Of a stretch of 64,000 bases of DNA, positions 32,486-40,586 are shown piece after piece. The notes beneath the pieces are model-generated. The model was not told the origin of the DNA, ran no database searches, and was given only the letters and a program-made list of their open reading frames with translations. The number at the start of each line of letters is the position of its first letter. Position 1 is the stretch's first letter. The stretch is from the NCBI RefSeq assembly GCF_000020605.1, contig NC_012781.1:243501-307500 (forward strand). The letters are read 5' to 3'. This DNA comes from Agathobacter rectalis ATCC 33656 (GTDB taxonomy: Bacteria; Bacillota; Clostridia; Lachnospirales; Lachnospiraceae). The position numbers and the translations under genes were made by a program.

Positions 32486-33472
32486 ATGGAGAGAGAAGAG
32501 AATATAAGAGACAATATAATAAAGCTGCCGAAAATAGAGCTTCACTGCCATCTGGATGGCTCATTAAGCCGTGAATTTGTCGAGAAAAGGCTTGGCAGGA
32601 CAGTGCAGGAGGCAGAGCTTAGCGTGTCGGATGACTGCACAAGTCTTGCACAGTATCTGGAGAAATTTGACTTGCCGGGGCAGTGCATCCAGGATGAAAA
32701 GGGGCTTGAGGGAGCCGCCTATGATGTGCTTAAGGGCATGCACCGGGAAAACGTCGTATACGCGGAAATCCGTTTTGCACCGCTGCTTTCAGAGAATGAG
32801 CGCATGAGCTGTGAGCGCGTGATAGAGGCTGCACTTAAGGGACTTGAGAGAGGTAAAAAGGATTTTGGCATAGAATATGGGCTTATTGTGTGCGCCATGA
32901 GGCATCACGGCGAGGAACAAAACAGACGCATGCTGCACACCGCAAGGGAATTTTTAGGCGCGGGTGTGTGCGCGGCAGACCTCGCAGGTGCTGAGGTGCC
33001 TTATCCTATGTCCGGCTTCATGGAGCTTTTCAAATATGCAAAGCAGCTCGGGCTGCCTTTTACAATCCATGCGGGAGAGTGTGGAAATGCACAGAATATT
33101 ATAGATGCAGTGGAGGCCGGCGCAGCCAGGATAGGCCATGGAATAGCCATGAGAGGTCACGATGATCTGGAAAGGCAGCTTTCGGCAAAGGGCATAGGCA
33201 TCGAGCTTTGTCCAATAAGCAATCTACAGACAAAGGCGGTGGCATCTGCAGATGAATATCCCATCAGGGAGTTTTTGGATGCGGGATTAAAGGTCACAAT
33301 AAACACAGACAACCGCACCGTAAGCAACACAACTTTATCTAAAGAGCTTGAGTTCATAGAAAAAACATATGGCATACGCGATGAGGAGCTGCCGCTTATG
33401 ATGAAAAATGCACTGGACGTGGCATTTGCGGATGATGCCGTGAAGGAGCGGATTTTCAGACAGCTGGTATAG
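32486..33472 (+). CDS. add: Adenosine deaminase
   Basis: 328 residues, zinc amidohydrolase of the TIM-barrel metal-dependent hydrolase superfamily, converting adenosine to inosine. Metal and catalytic motifs: IELHCHLDGSLS (His-x-His), FTIHAGECG (His plus catalytic Glu), ARIGHGIAM (His), and KVTINTDNRTVS (metal Asp; canonical enzymes have NTDDP, here NTDNR). ATG at 32486 is preceded by a GGGGG-like site (32476-32480); the GTG at 32435 lacks support. Inosine produced is split by PunA downstream. The NTDN variant occurs in some adenosine deaminase-like proteins, so a related purine substrate is possible. Confidence 0.9.
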   Translation: MEREENIRDNIIKLPKIELHCHLDGSLSREFVEKRLGRTVQEAELSVSDDCTSLAQYLEKFDLPGQCIQDEKGLEGAAYDVLKGMHRENVVYAEIRFAPLLSENERMSCERVIEAALKGLERGKKDFGIEYGLIVCAMRHHGEEQNRRMLHTAREFLGAGVCAADLAGAEVPYPMSGFMELFKYAKQLGLPFTIHAGECGNAQNIIDAVEAGAARIGHGIAMRGHDDLERQLSAKGIGIELCPISNLQTKAVASADEYPIREFLDAGLKVTINTDNRTVSNTTLSKELEFIEKTYGIRDEELPLMMKNALDVAFADDAVKERIFRQLV

Positions 33473-33547
33473 TGCCGTGAGACTTATGGAGATTTAACAG
33501 CTCCCCGCTGTGCAAATTTACGGACCGGAAAATGGAGGTATGACACT

Positions 33548-34735
33548 ATGAAGAAATACAACAGAATTTTTGTGATAGTCCTGGATTCTCTGGGAATCGG
33601 CGCGATGCCGGACTCGGAAAGGTTTGGAGACACAGATGTAGACACCTTTGGACATATACTTGAGAGGATGCAGACTCTCGACATCCCAAATCTTACAAGG
33701 CTTGGAATGCTCAATCTGCACTGTGGCGGTCAGATGCAGCCGGCTGCTGAGCCAATCGGCAGATTTACGCGGTTGGCAGAGGCAAGCAATGGCAAGGACA
33801 CGATGACAGGCCACTGGGAGATGATGGGCATAAAAACCGAAAAGCCCTTTAAGACCTTCACAGAGCACGGATTTCCACCGGAGCTCATCGCTGAGCTTGA
33901 GAAGCAGTGCGGAAAAAAGGTCATAGGCAACAAGAGCGCCAGCGGCACTGAGATAATCGAGGAGCTCGGAGAGGAAGAGATAAAGAACGGTTCGATGATT
34001 GTATACACGTCAGCGGATTCGGTGCTTCAGATTTGCGGTAATGAGGAGACCTTTGATTTACAGAATCTCTACCGCTGCTGTGAGATAGCCAGAAAAATAA
34101 CACTCAAGGACGAGTGGAGAGTAGGGCGCGTCATTGCAAGGCCATATGTGGGAAAGAAAAAGGGTGAGTTCGTGCGAACCTCAAACAGGCACGACTATGC
34201 GCTTAAGCCTACAGGTCTTACTGCATTAAATGCATTAAAGGACAGTGGACTGGATGTCATTTCAGTCGGCAAAATCAATGATATTTTCTGCGGAGAGGGC
34301 ATTACAGAGGCATTCCGCTCAAAGAGCTCGGTTCATGGAATGGAGCAGACCATTGATATTTGTGAGAAAGATTTTACCGGGCTGTGCTTTGTGAATCTGG
34401 TCGATTTCGATGCACTGTGGGGACACCGCAGAAATGTGACAGGCTACGGAGAGGAAATTGAGAAATTCGACAAAAATCTGGGCATTTTAATGGAAAAGCT
34501 AAGGGATGATGATCTGCTCATACTGACCGCAGACCACGGAAACGACCCTACCTACAAGGGAACGGACCACACACGCGAGTATGTGCCGTTTATCGCGTAT
34601 TCAAAGAGCATGAAGGGCGGCGGTGCAATTGAGGAGGAAGCCACCTTTGCGGTAATTGGAGCCACAATTACTGACAACTTCGGCGTAAAAATGCCGGAGG
34701 GTACCATCGGACATTCTATTCTTGAAGAGCTTTAA
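33548..34735 (+). CDS. deoB: Phosphopentomutase
   Basis: 395 residues, alkaline-phosphatase superfamily mutase moving phosphate between C1 and C5 of (deoxy)ribose. Metal-binding motifs: [14 protein letters not shown] at the N-terminus, the phospho-threonine region [28 protein letters not shown], and [27 protein letters not shown] precedes the ATG. Links the phosphorylases of the operon (ribose-1-phosphate makers) to DeoC and the pentose phosphate pathway. Residue length matches the family. Confidence 0.96.
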   Translation: MKKYNRIFVIVLDSLGIGAMPDSERFGDTDVDTFGHILERMQTLDIPNLTRLGMLNLHCGGQMQPAAEPIGRFTRLAEASNGKDTMTGHWEMMGIKTEKPFKTFTEHGFPPELIAELEKQCGKKVIGNKSASGTEIIEELGEEEIKNGSMIVYTSADSVLQICGNEETFDLQNLYRCCEIARKITLKDEWRVGRVIARPYVGKKKGEFVRTSNRHDYALKPTGLTALNALKDSGLDVISVGKINDIFCGEGITEAFRSKSSVHGMEQTIDICEKDFTGLCFVNLVDFDALWGHRRNVTGYGEEIEKFDKNLGILMEKLRDDDLLILTADHGNDPTYKGTDHTREYVPFIAYSKSMKGGGAIEEEATFAVIGATITDNFGVKMPEGTIGHSILEEL

Positions 34736-34790
34736 GGGGTAATATCTCAGGAATTTTTTAAACTTTAACAGAAAATATATGGAGAAAAAA

Positions 34791-35612
34791 ATGAACAGTA
34801 TATATGAAAAACTTACCACATGCCTTGCAAGTGTGCGTGAAAAAACAGATTTTGTACCGGAGACAGCCATAGTTTTGGGCTCGGGACTTGGAGACTATGC
34901 AGAGCAGATTAAGATAGAGACAACCATAGATTACAAGGATATCAAGGGCTTTCCAACATCCACAGTTCCCGGACACAAAGGCAGGTTTGTATTTGGATAT
35001 GTGGATAGTGTGCCTGTTGTCATCATGCAGGGCAGAGTCCATTATTATGAGGGGTATCCGATAACAGACGTTGTGCTACCGACACGCCTCATGGGAATGA
35101 TGGGCGCAAAAAAGCTGATACTCACAAATGCGGCAGGTGGTCTCAATACTGATTTTAATCCGGGAGACTTTATGCTGATTTCGGACCATATCGCGACAGC
35201 CATACCAAGTCCACTGATCGGAGCCAATATTGATGAGCTGGGCGAGCGTTTTCCGGATATGAGCGAGGTATACAGCCGCAGAATGAGGGAAATCGTAAAA
35301 GAAAAGGCAGATAAGCTGGGCATAAAGCTGAGAGAAGGAGTCTACGTACAGCTCACAGGCCCGCAGTATGAGACTCCGGCCGAGGTCAGGATGTGTAAAA
35401 TCCTCGGAGGAGATGCCGTCGGAATGAGCACAGCCTGTGAGGCACTTGCAGCGCGTCATATGGGGCTTGAGGTCTGCGGAATCTCATGTATCACCAACCT
35501 GGCAGCAGGACTATCCGACAAAAAGCTCAACCACAAGGAAGTGCAGGAAACCGCAGACCGCGTGGCAAAGCAGTTTACAGAACTGATCACTGCTGTGGTG
35601 AGAGCAGTGTAA
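34791..35612 (+). CDS. punA: Purine nucleoside phosphorylase (trimeric type)
   Basis: 273 residues, family II trimeric enzyme cleaving inosine, guanosine and deoxy forms. Seen: ETAIVLGSGLGDYAEQI, STVPGHKGRFVFG, MQGRVHYYEGYP, LTNAAGGLN, QLTGPQYETPAEVRM and GMSTACEALAARHMGL. ATG at 34791 was chosen over 34779 because GGAG (34781-34784) then has proper spacing. Last gene of the nucleoside operon. The His in VPGHKGRF and Asn/Glu residues of the base site are present, so it looks active. Confidence 0.95.
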   Translation: MNSIYEKLTTCLASVREKTDFVPETAIVLGSGLGDYAEQIKIETTIDYKDIKGFPTSTVPGHKGRFVFGYVDSVPVVIMQGRVHYYEGYPITDVVLPTRLMGMMGAKKLILTNAAGGLNTDFNPGDFMLISDHIATAIPSPLIGANIDELGERFPDMSEVYSRRMREIVKEKADKLGIKLREGVYVQLTGPQYETPAEVRMCKILGGDAVGMSTACEALAARHMGLEVCGISCITNLAAGLSDKKLNHKEVQETADRVAKQFTELITAVVRAV

Positions 35613-35687
35613 ATGCTTAGAAACTTGACAATAAATCGTATCATAGCGTATACTTTAGAATCCTAACAGATGGGATGGAGGATTTCA

Positions 35688-36125
35688 ATGTTAAATATAT
35701 ATTTAGGGGATATGGAAAATGCAATTTACCATCCTCCGGTGTATTTTGATAACACATATGAAGATGAATGGATAACGGATGAGCTGTCTGTCAAAATGAT
35801 AAAAGATATAGATAAATCAGACGTCATTGGACCACATCTGGTACAAAGCCCGATACTGGGACCGATATCCACAAAGGAATTGTCCGGTGGAGTGAAAACC
35901 CTTATGCTGATGGCTTTTGATGATAGCGGAAAAATTTTTAACGCTTCAGCGTGTGGTGATAACTGCGCAAAGTGGATATTGAGAATTGCGGGCAAAAAGA
36001 ATTTGACAATTAATCTGCATCATATAATGGATTTTGGCAAAGATTTTGAGGCAAAGATACTGAATACGGGAGAGATGGTTCACAGTATGGCTGAATTCAT
36101 CAGTGTTGCAGGTAAATATGTATAG
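35688..36125 (+). CDS. DUF4869-like protein
   Basis: 145 residues, no signal or membrane segment. MLNIYLGDMENAIYHPPVYFDNTYEDEWITDELSVKMIKDIDKSDV fits the DUF4869 family of Firmicutes, whose function is unknown. ATG at 35688 has TGGAGG upstream. It is followed 8 bases later by a P-loop ATPase gene on the same strand, and this two-gene pairing recurs in my memory of Clostridia genomes. It could be a toxin-antitoxin or defence module, but the sequence alone does not show this. Confidence 0.65.
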   Translation: MLNIYLGDMENAIYHPPVYFDNTYEDEWITDELSVKMIKDIDKSDVIGPHLVQSPILGPISTKELSGGVKTLMLMAFDDSGKIFNASACGDNCAKWILRIAGKKNLTINLHHIMDFGKDFEAKILNTGEMVHSMAEFISVAGKYV

Positions 36126-36133
36126 GAGAAGGT

Positions 36134-37102
36134 ATGAAGGGTAAGCATAAAATTGTTGTGAAAAACAATAGACTTCATTATGAATTTGAAATAAAAAGAA
36201 ATATCACGATAATAAAAGGGGACAGTGCTACAGGGAAAACAACACTCATAAATATGATCAGACAATTTGCAAATCTGGGTAATGCAAGCGGAATTGAAAT
36301 CGAATGTGATGCCCCGTGCACAGTTCTTGAGGGAAACCTGTGGCAGATGCTGCTCAAAAATTTATCAGGAAATATCATTTTTATTGATGAAGAAAATCAG
36401 TTTATAAGACAGCAAGAGTTTGCTGAACTTGTAAAGGCGTCAGATAATTATTTTGTGATAATAACAAGAGAAAATCTGTACAATCTGCCATATAGTGTTG
36501 AAGAAATATATGGACTGTATTCTTCAGGAAAGTATCAGAACACAAAACAAATATATCAGGAGATGTATCATATTTATCCTTTAAATCAGGATCTTTCATG
36601 TAAACCTGACAAAATAATTGTTGAAGATACAAATTCTGGATATGAGTATTTCAAGGCAATATCGAAAGAAAAAAATATAGTGTGTGAAAGCGCTGGTGGA
36701 AAAACAAAAATATTTGCTATGCTAGAACAACTAAAAGCTGAAACAGAGAGTATTTGTGTAATAGCTGACGGTGCAGCAATTGGCCCGGAAATGGATGCAT
36801 TATATAAAATGTCTGTGGAAAAAGGCAATATAAAGTTATATCTGCCGGAATCATTTGAGTGGATTATACTCAGTTCTGAGTTGCTTGAAGACAAAGAGAT
36901 TAAGGATATTATAGACAAACCTGAGAATTATATAGAAAGTCAGGAATATTTCAGTTGGGAGCGATTTTTTACAAAGCTGCTTGTGGATAAAACAGCAGGA
37001 ACATACCTGAAATATCAAAAAGGAAAGCTTAATCCAACATATTTGCATGAGAAGAATAAAAATATAATTTTGAAAAATATAAAAAATAGTATAGATTTTT
37101 AA
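36134..37102 (+). CDS. P-loop ATPase paired with DUF4869 protein
   Basis: 322 residues. Walker A GDSATGKTTL near residues 28-37 is preceded by a short antiparallel start (KIVVKNNRLHYEFEIKRNITIIK) as in ABC/SMC-type ATP domains. A Walker B-like IIFIDEENQF lies near 76-85. No ABC signature is evident. The C-terminal half contains VIADGAAIGPEMDALYKMSV and a Toprim-like acidic pattern is possible (IIVEDTNSGYEYF near 158, VIADGAAIGPEM near 215), which would make it a distant relative of OLD-like proteins; this last point is inference. Co-transcribed with the DUF4869 gene and followed by a terminator. Confidence 0.65.
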   Translation: MKGKHKIVVKNNRLHYEFEIKRNITIIKGDSATGKTTLINMIRQFANLGNASGIEIECDAPCTVLEGNLWQMLLKNLSGNIIFIDEENQFIRQQEFAELVKASDNYFVIITRENLYNLPYSVEEIYGLYSSGKYQNTKQIYQEMYHIYPLNQDLSCKPDKIIVEDTNSGYEYFKAISKEKNIVCESAGGKTKIFAMLEQLKAETESICVIADGAAIGPEMDALYKMSVEKGNIKLYLPESFEWIILSSELLEDKEIKDIIDKPENYIESQEYFSWERFFTKLLVDKTAGTYLKYQKGKLNPTYLHEKNKNIILKNIKNSIDF

Positions 37103-37114
37103 AAAGTATGATAA

Positions 37115-37150
37115 ATTGGCGCAGAAATTGTTTCCTGCGCCAATTGTTAT
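37115..37150 (+). terminator. Terminator after the DUF4869/ATPase pair
   Basis: TTGGCGCAG (37115-37123) pairs with CTGCGCCAA (37134-37142), followed by TTGTTATGTT. It can also stop the opposing acetyltransferase gene. Confidence 0.75.
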
Positions 37151-37168
37151 GTTAAATTATAAATGGGC

Positions 37169-37714
37169 TTATTTATTAACAAGCCCGTAAATATAGTGAT
37201 TACACCACTTCCCATGTAGTATAAGATAATCATGCAATAGCCCCTCCTGCACGAAGCCAAGCCCATTAAGAAGCTTCATAGAAGGCACATTCCCCGGGTG
37301 GACAACCGCTGTCACCTTGTGCATGCGAAGCTCATTAAAGGCAAGCTTGGTGCAGAAGCCGACTGCCTCAGTGGCATACCCCATGTGGTGAAACTCACTG
37401 GAAAATTTATAGCCAATTTCACAGCTTCCGTAGAAAGCCGGAGCGATATTATGTATGCACACAGTGCCGATAATCCGGCACGGATTTTCTTTCTGAAAAA
37501 CATAAAATCTGAAAAGCTGTGATTTGACAGCCATATTGTATTCATATCTGAGCACCTTCTGCAGGTGCTTCACAGTATAAAAGTCCGGCACACGGTCTAT
37601 TTCATACATTTCGAAAAGCTCTTTATCCCTATTGTAAAAATCCAAAACCTGCGGGGCACAATCAGCGCGTAATACCTTAAGAAGCAGGCGTGGGGTCTCA
37701 TATTGAAAAAACAT
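37169..37714 (-). CDS. GNAT-family acetyltransferase (RimJ/RimL type)
   Basis: 181 residues. The RimJ/RimL-like GNAT fold is shown by ETPRLLLKVLRADCAPQVLDF at the start, IIGTVCIHNI (beta 4), CEIGYKFSSEFHHMGYATEAVGFCTKLAF (acetyl-CoA-binding motif A, variant Q/RxxGxA as HMGYAT) and AVVHPGNVPSMKLLNGLGFVQEG. Such enzymes acetylate N-terminal amines of ribosomal proteins or small amines; target unknown. Transcribed opposite to its neighbours, with a multi-branched palindromic region just upstream of its start. Confidence 0.9.
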   Translation of the reverse strand: MFFQYETPRLLLKVLRADCAPQVLDFYNRDKELFEMYEIDRVPDFYTVKHLQKVLRYEYNMAVKSQLFRFYVFQKENPCRIIGTVCIHNIAPAFYGSCEIGYKFSSEFHHMGYATEAVGFCTKLAFNELRMHKVTAVVHPGNVPSMKLLNGLGFVQEGLLHDYLILHGKWCNHYIYGLVNK

Positions 37715-37749
37715 ATTTTCCTTCTTTCACATTTGGTGTATCATGTAAT

Positions 37750-37934
37750 TATTCAAAACCACCTCACGCACATTCGCAAAAGCGCACGATACTCGTGCTT
37801 TGTCACTGCTACGCAGTTAATTTTGCTCATATGTGTGGGGTGGCTCTATTCGAGCCACCTTGAGAACAAGAAAAACTGCTGCTTACATGCGAGCATGACG
37901 CATCAGCTTTTCTTGTTCTCAGTGGTTCTGAATA
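37750..37934. other. Multi-branched palindromic region before tadA
   Basis: An outer stem TATTCAAAACCAC (37750-37762)/GTGGTTCTGAATA (37922-37934) encloses three branches. Branch 1 is CTCACGCACAT/ATGTGTGGG with an inner GCACGA/TCGTGC hairpin. Branch 2 is GGTGGCTC (37839-37846)/GAGCCACC (37852-37859). Branch 3 is TGAGAACAAGAAAA (37861-37874) with TTTTCTTGTTCTCA (about 37908-37921) around a small CATGC/GCATG hairpin. The region is GC-richer than its flanks and non-coding. It could be a small structured RNA, an attenuator for tadA, or a palindromic repeat. Nothing in it matches a family I know. Confidence 0.6.
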
Positions 37935-37977
37935 GTTATTGTATTATAATAGATTATAACACATGGAGCAGACAAAT

Positions 37978-38451
37978 ATGACACAAGATGAAAAATATAT
38001 GAAACAGGCAATAAAACAGGCAAAAAAAGCATATGCACTTGATGAGGTGCCGATAGGCTGCGTAATTGTAGCCGGTGACAAAATCATCGCACGCGGTTAC
38101 AACCGCAGAAATACCGACAAAAATCCACTCGCTCACGCTGAGCTTTCTGCCATCCGTAAAGCCAGCAAAAAGACCGGAGATTGGCGTCTTGAGGAATGCA
38201 CCATGTATGTCACCCTTGAGCCCTGTCAGATGTGTGCCGGAGCAATAGTACAGGCACGCATTCCCAGGGTGGTAATAGGTGCCATGAATCCGAAAGCAGG
38301 CTGTGCAGGCTCAATCATCAATCTACTGCAGATGCAGCAGTTTAATCATCAGGTGCAGACAGATATAGGCATCTGTGGTGACGAATGCAGCACCATGCTT
38401 TCTACCTTTTTCAAAGAGCTGCGAAAGAAGCGCAAGCTTCAAGGGCAGTAA
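37978..38451 (+). CDS. tadA: tRNA-specific adenosine deaminase
   Basis: 157 residues, zinc-dependent deaminase making inosine at wobble position 34 of tRNA-Arg(ACG). Zinc motif PLAHAELSAIRKA (His-Ala-Glu) and TLEPCQMCAGAIVQARI (PCxxC). ATG at 37978 is preferred because TGGAG (37964-37968) is 9 bases upstream; the ATG at 37963 has none. In many Firmicutes tadA is followed by the SRP RNA and then dnaX. Here SRP RNA follows after a sigma/anti-sigma pair and a repeat element, and dnaX lies 15 kb away, so the ancestral cluster looks split by insertions. Confidence 0.95.
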   Translation: MTQDEKYMKQAIKQAKKAYALDEVPIGCVIVAGDKIIARGYNRRNTDKNPLAHAELSAIRKASKKTGDWRLEECTMYVTLEPCQMCAGAIVQARIPRVVIGAMNPKAGCAGSIINLLQMQQFNHQVQTDIGICGDECSTMLSTFFKELRKKRKLQGQ

Positions 38452-38580
38452 AGACGGCTATATGGATGGAACTTGCTTCTACATAATATACGTTATATAC
38501 ATTTTCTTATGAAAAAAATATCTACAGGTGTCAGAAATGGAATAAGAAATTGTGTATATAAGTGAAAGGAGGAAGTGAGC

Positions 38581-39141
38581 ATGGATGATAGCGCAATAGT
38601 TGAATTGTTTTGGAAGCGTGATGAACAGGCAATTGCTGCAACAACAGAAAAATATAATGTATATTGTTTATCAATTGCGATGAATATTTTGGGAAACATT
38701 GAGGATGCAGAGGAATGTGTGAATGATGCATATCTGAATACATGGAATTCTATTCCGCCAAACAAACCTAAAATGTTATCGACTTATCTTGGAAAGATAG
38801 TCAGAAATATGTCATTCAATTTGTATAAGAAAAACAGAGCTAAGAAGCGCACAAATGGAAGCTTCACGTTAATATTGGATGAATTATCTGAGATAATCAC
38901 TGATTCGAAAAATATTGAAGATGAGGGCAATGCCAGGTTCCTGTTAGAGAACATTAATTCTTTTCTTAAGGAAATACCGGCTGAGAAAAGACAAATTTTT
39001 GTGTGTCGTTACTGGTATTCTGACAGCGTCAGGGACATAGCAAAGAGATATGGCATGACTGAAAACAATGTTTCAGTTACATTAAAGAGGATAAGAAAAA
39101 AATTACATGATTACCTTGTTGAAAGGGGCGTTGATTTATGA
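38581..39141 (+). CDS. ECF-type RNA polymerase sigma factor
   Basis: 186 residues. Region 2 (IEDAEECVNDAYLNTWNSIPPNKPKMLSTYLGKIVRNMSFNLYKK) and region 4 (EKRQIFVCRYWYSDSVRDIAKRYGMTENNVSVTLKRIRKKLHDYL) are clear. ATG at 38581 has AAAGGAGG (38565-38572) 8 bases upstream; the GTG at 38575 is a poorer choice. It overlaps the next gene (ATGA), which encodes a membrane-anchored anti-sigma-like protein. Together they form a cell-envelope signalling pair. No target promoter is recognisable. Confidence 0.9.
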   Translation: MDDSAIVELFWKRDEQAIAATTEKYNVYCLSIAMNILGNIEDAEECVNDAYLNTWNSIPPNKPKMLSTYLGKIVRNMSFNLYKKNRAKKRTNGSFTLILDELSEIITDSKNIEDEGNARFLLENINSFLKEIPAEKRQIFVCRYWYSDSVRDIAKRYGMTENNVSVTLKRIRKKLHDYLVERGVDL

Positions 39142-39869
39142 ATGCAGAGAAGATATTTGATGTAATGGAAAACATAGACGAACAATATATTATAGAAGCT
39201 CATCAAAAAAATGTTATCAAAAATAAAAAAAAGACAATTCGTAAAATAGTAGTATTTGCTGCGTGTTTTTCTTTAATAATAAGTATAACAGCAGTTGTTG
39301 GAATTGGCATAAAACGAAATTCTACATGTACTGTTTCGGCAGCGGAAATAGGGAAAGAGGAGGTACAGCTTGAGGCGACCATGCCAAGTATAATCTATTA
39401 TGATCAGGATAAGGTGATAATGTATGATTATATTGGAATATGGGTTTATAATCTAAAAAAAGAAAAGCTAGTGGGATTTTGTGATTTCAGACCAATAGAT
39501 ATGACACAGATACAAGGTTATCCGTGTGTTTTCGTTGAAGCATCATCAGATGGCAGATACGTAAGATTTTACAAATCAGATGATTCTGTGAAGTTTTTGT
39601 ACAATGTGGAGAAAGACACATATAAAGAAGTCAAAAGCTATGATAAAAAATTGAAATGGACATTCAGCTTAAAGGATGTAACCACTCAATATTCGATATC
39701 AGATTATTCAGAGACATATGAAGTGGCAAAGAAAGAATATTTATCATACTCCTTAGACATTAGCCCGGATTCGAATGAGGCGGTCAGGTATAAGGACTTG
39801 GTTATTGTAGTTGAAAAAAATGGTCAAAAAACAGAGTATAAGCCATTTGTCGTTAAAACTACAACGTAA
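39138..39869 (+). CDS. Membrane-anchored anti-sigma-like protein
   Basis: 243 residues: about 35 cytosolic residues (MNAEKIFDVMENIDEQYIIEAHQKN), one membrane helix at about 36-57 (IVVFAACFSLIISITAVVGIGI), and a roughly 185-residue exported beta-rich domain with WD-like phrases (VIMYDYIGIWVYNLKKEKLVGFCDF, SSDGRYVRFYKSDDSVKFLYNVE). Start overlaps the sigma-factor stop, the standard arrangement for an anti-sigma factor that holds the sigma protein at the membrane. No zinc anti-sigma HxxxCxxC motif is present, so it belongs to another type. The stop codon directly abuts structured element copy 2. Confidence 0.8.
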   Translation: MNAEKIFDVMENIDEQYIIEAHQKNVIKNKKKTIRKIVVFAACFSLIISITAVVGIGIKRNSTCTVSAAEIGKEEVQLEATMPSIIYYDQDKVIMYDYIGIWVYNLKKEKLVGFCDFRPIDMTQIQGYPCVFVEASSDGRYVRFYKSDDSVKFLYNVEKDTYKEVKSYDKKLKWTFSLKDVTTQYSISDYSETYEVAKKEYLSYSLDISPDSNEAVRYKDLVIVVEKNGQKTEYKPFVVKTTT

Positions 39870-40138
39870 GGCACGTAAGCCCCGGGTACAGGACGCGCAT
39901 ACGTACTCTTGCAGGGGCGCATAGCGAAGATGTTTAGAATCTGTAGGATTATGCCGGAAAGCCAGAAATGCCCAGCCATGGACGGCTGGGCAAGGCGTTA
40001 TGCGCCACGGACGGCGCATAAAAGCCGGTTTCGTCAAGCATAGAAAACCATCATGCATAATCCGTACAGAATCTTAACAGCGTAGCGTAGCCACGGCAAG
40101 AGTACGTATGCGCGTCCGGTACCTGGGGCTTGCGTGCC
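39870..40138. ncRNA. Candidate structured RNA or palindromic repeat, copy 2 (unassigned family)
   Basis: Outer 43-bp stem 39870-39912/40096-40138 with only two wobble pairs and one mismatch. Conserved internal loop with GCGTAGCGTAGC (40080-40091). Second stem 39931-39954/40055-40079. Hairpin A TGCCCAGCC (39969-39977)/GGCTGGGCA (39984-39992), loop ATGGAC. Hairpin B TTATGCGCC (39998-40006)/GGCGCATAA (40013-40021), loop ACGGAC. Compared with 8350-8614 the stem bases differ but pairing is kept (for example GAATTGTGC/GCACAATTC there, GGATTATGC/GCATAATCC here), while loops and junctions are conserved. It lies between an anti-sigma gene and the SRP RNA promoter. Confidence 0.72.
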
Positions 40139-40169
40139 GTACTCATACCACAAGAAGTTGCAATAAATC

Positions 40170-40199
40170 TTGACAAAACCCTGCATTATAGCGTATACT
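40170..40199 (+). promoter_or_regulatory. SRP RNA promoter
   Basis: TTGACA (40170-40175), 18-base spacer, TATACT (40194-40199), placing the start near 40205. Confidence 0.85.
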
Positions 40200-40204
40200 T
40201 AAGA

Positions 40205-40470
40205 CTCCGAGCAGCCGGGGTGGTAGCGGTACCTTGAACCAACAATCCGCTATAGTTGGGGTGATGCTTCGTAGAGGGCTTAAGCGGTGGAGCTGCCCTC
40301 CATAAGTGGCGTTGACGTCTGGGTCTTGCGCAATGGAAATCTATGAACCGTGTCAGGGTGGGAACACAGCAGCACTAAGTAGAAGCTTCCATGTGACGCG
40401 AGGCAGCCTGGAGGGAGTTAACTGTGGAGGTAACGTCTGTTGTGATGGTTCGAAGCGAGGCGCTCGGATT
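40205..40470 (+). ncRNA. ffs: Signal recognition particle RNA, large (Bacillus-like) type
   Basis: The conserved SRP domain reads GTGTCAGG ... GAACACAGCAGCACTAAG (about 40350-40380), the asymmetric-loop and Ffh-binding signature. The 5' part GCCGGGGTGGTAGCGG and following hairpins form an Alu-like domain, so this is the about 265-nt Gram-positive form rather than the short 4.5S type. Ends pair: CCGAGC near 40208 with GCTCGG at 40463-40468, followed by a T-run as terminator. The RNA scaffolds Ffh for co-translational membrane targeting. The exact ends are inferred from the promoter and closing stem. Confidence 0.92.
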
Positions 40471-40514
40471 TTTAGCGTATAAAAAAAGGCGAATTTTCGG
40501 TTGTAGTGGCACGG

Positions 40515-40534
40515 GTTTATACGCGCGTATAAAC
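40515..40534. promoter_or_regulatory. 20-bp perfect palindrome upstream of nudC
   Basis: GTTTATACGCGCGTATAAAC is perfectly self-complementary, and the flanks ACGG/CCGT extend it. A half-site GCGTATAAA occurs 30 bases upstream (40477-40485). Likely a regulator binding site or small hairpin between SRP RNA and nudC. Confidence 0.6.
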
Positions 40535-40586
40535 ACCGTCTGATAACATAGTTAATCAGCGGAAATAAGGAAAATCGAGGCATACA

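Noticed and set aside
39870..40138. Group II intron or tRNA-like element
   Set aside because: No reverse transcriptase gene, no domain V/VI-like ending, no CCA/TPsiC pattern; size and pairing do not fit.
40440..40470. tRNA, from GGTTCGAA near 40448
   Set aside because: The word lies in the 3' part of the SRP RNA; no cloverleaf can be drawn around it.
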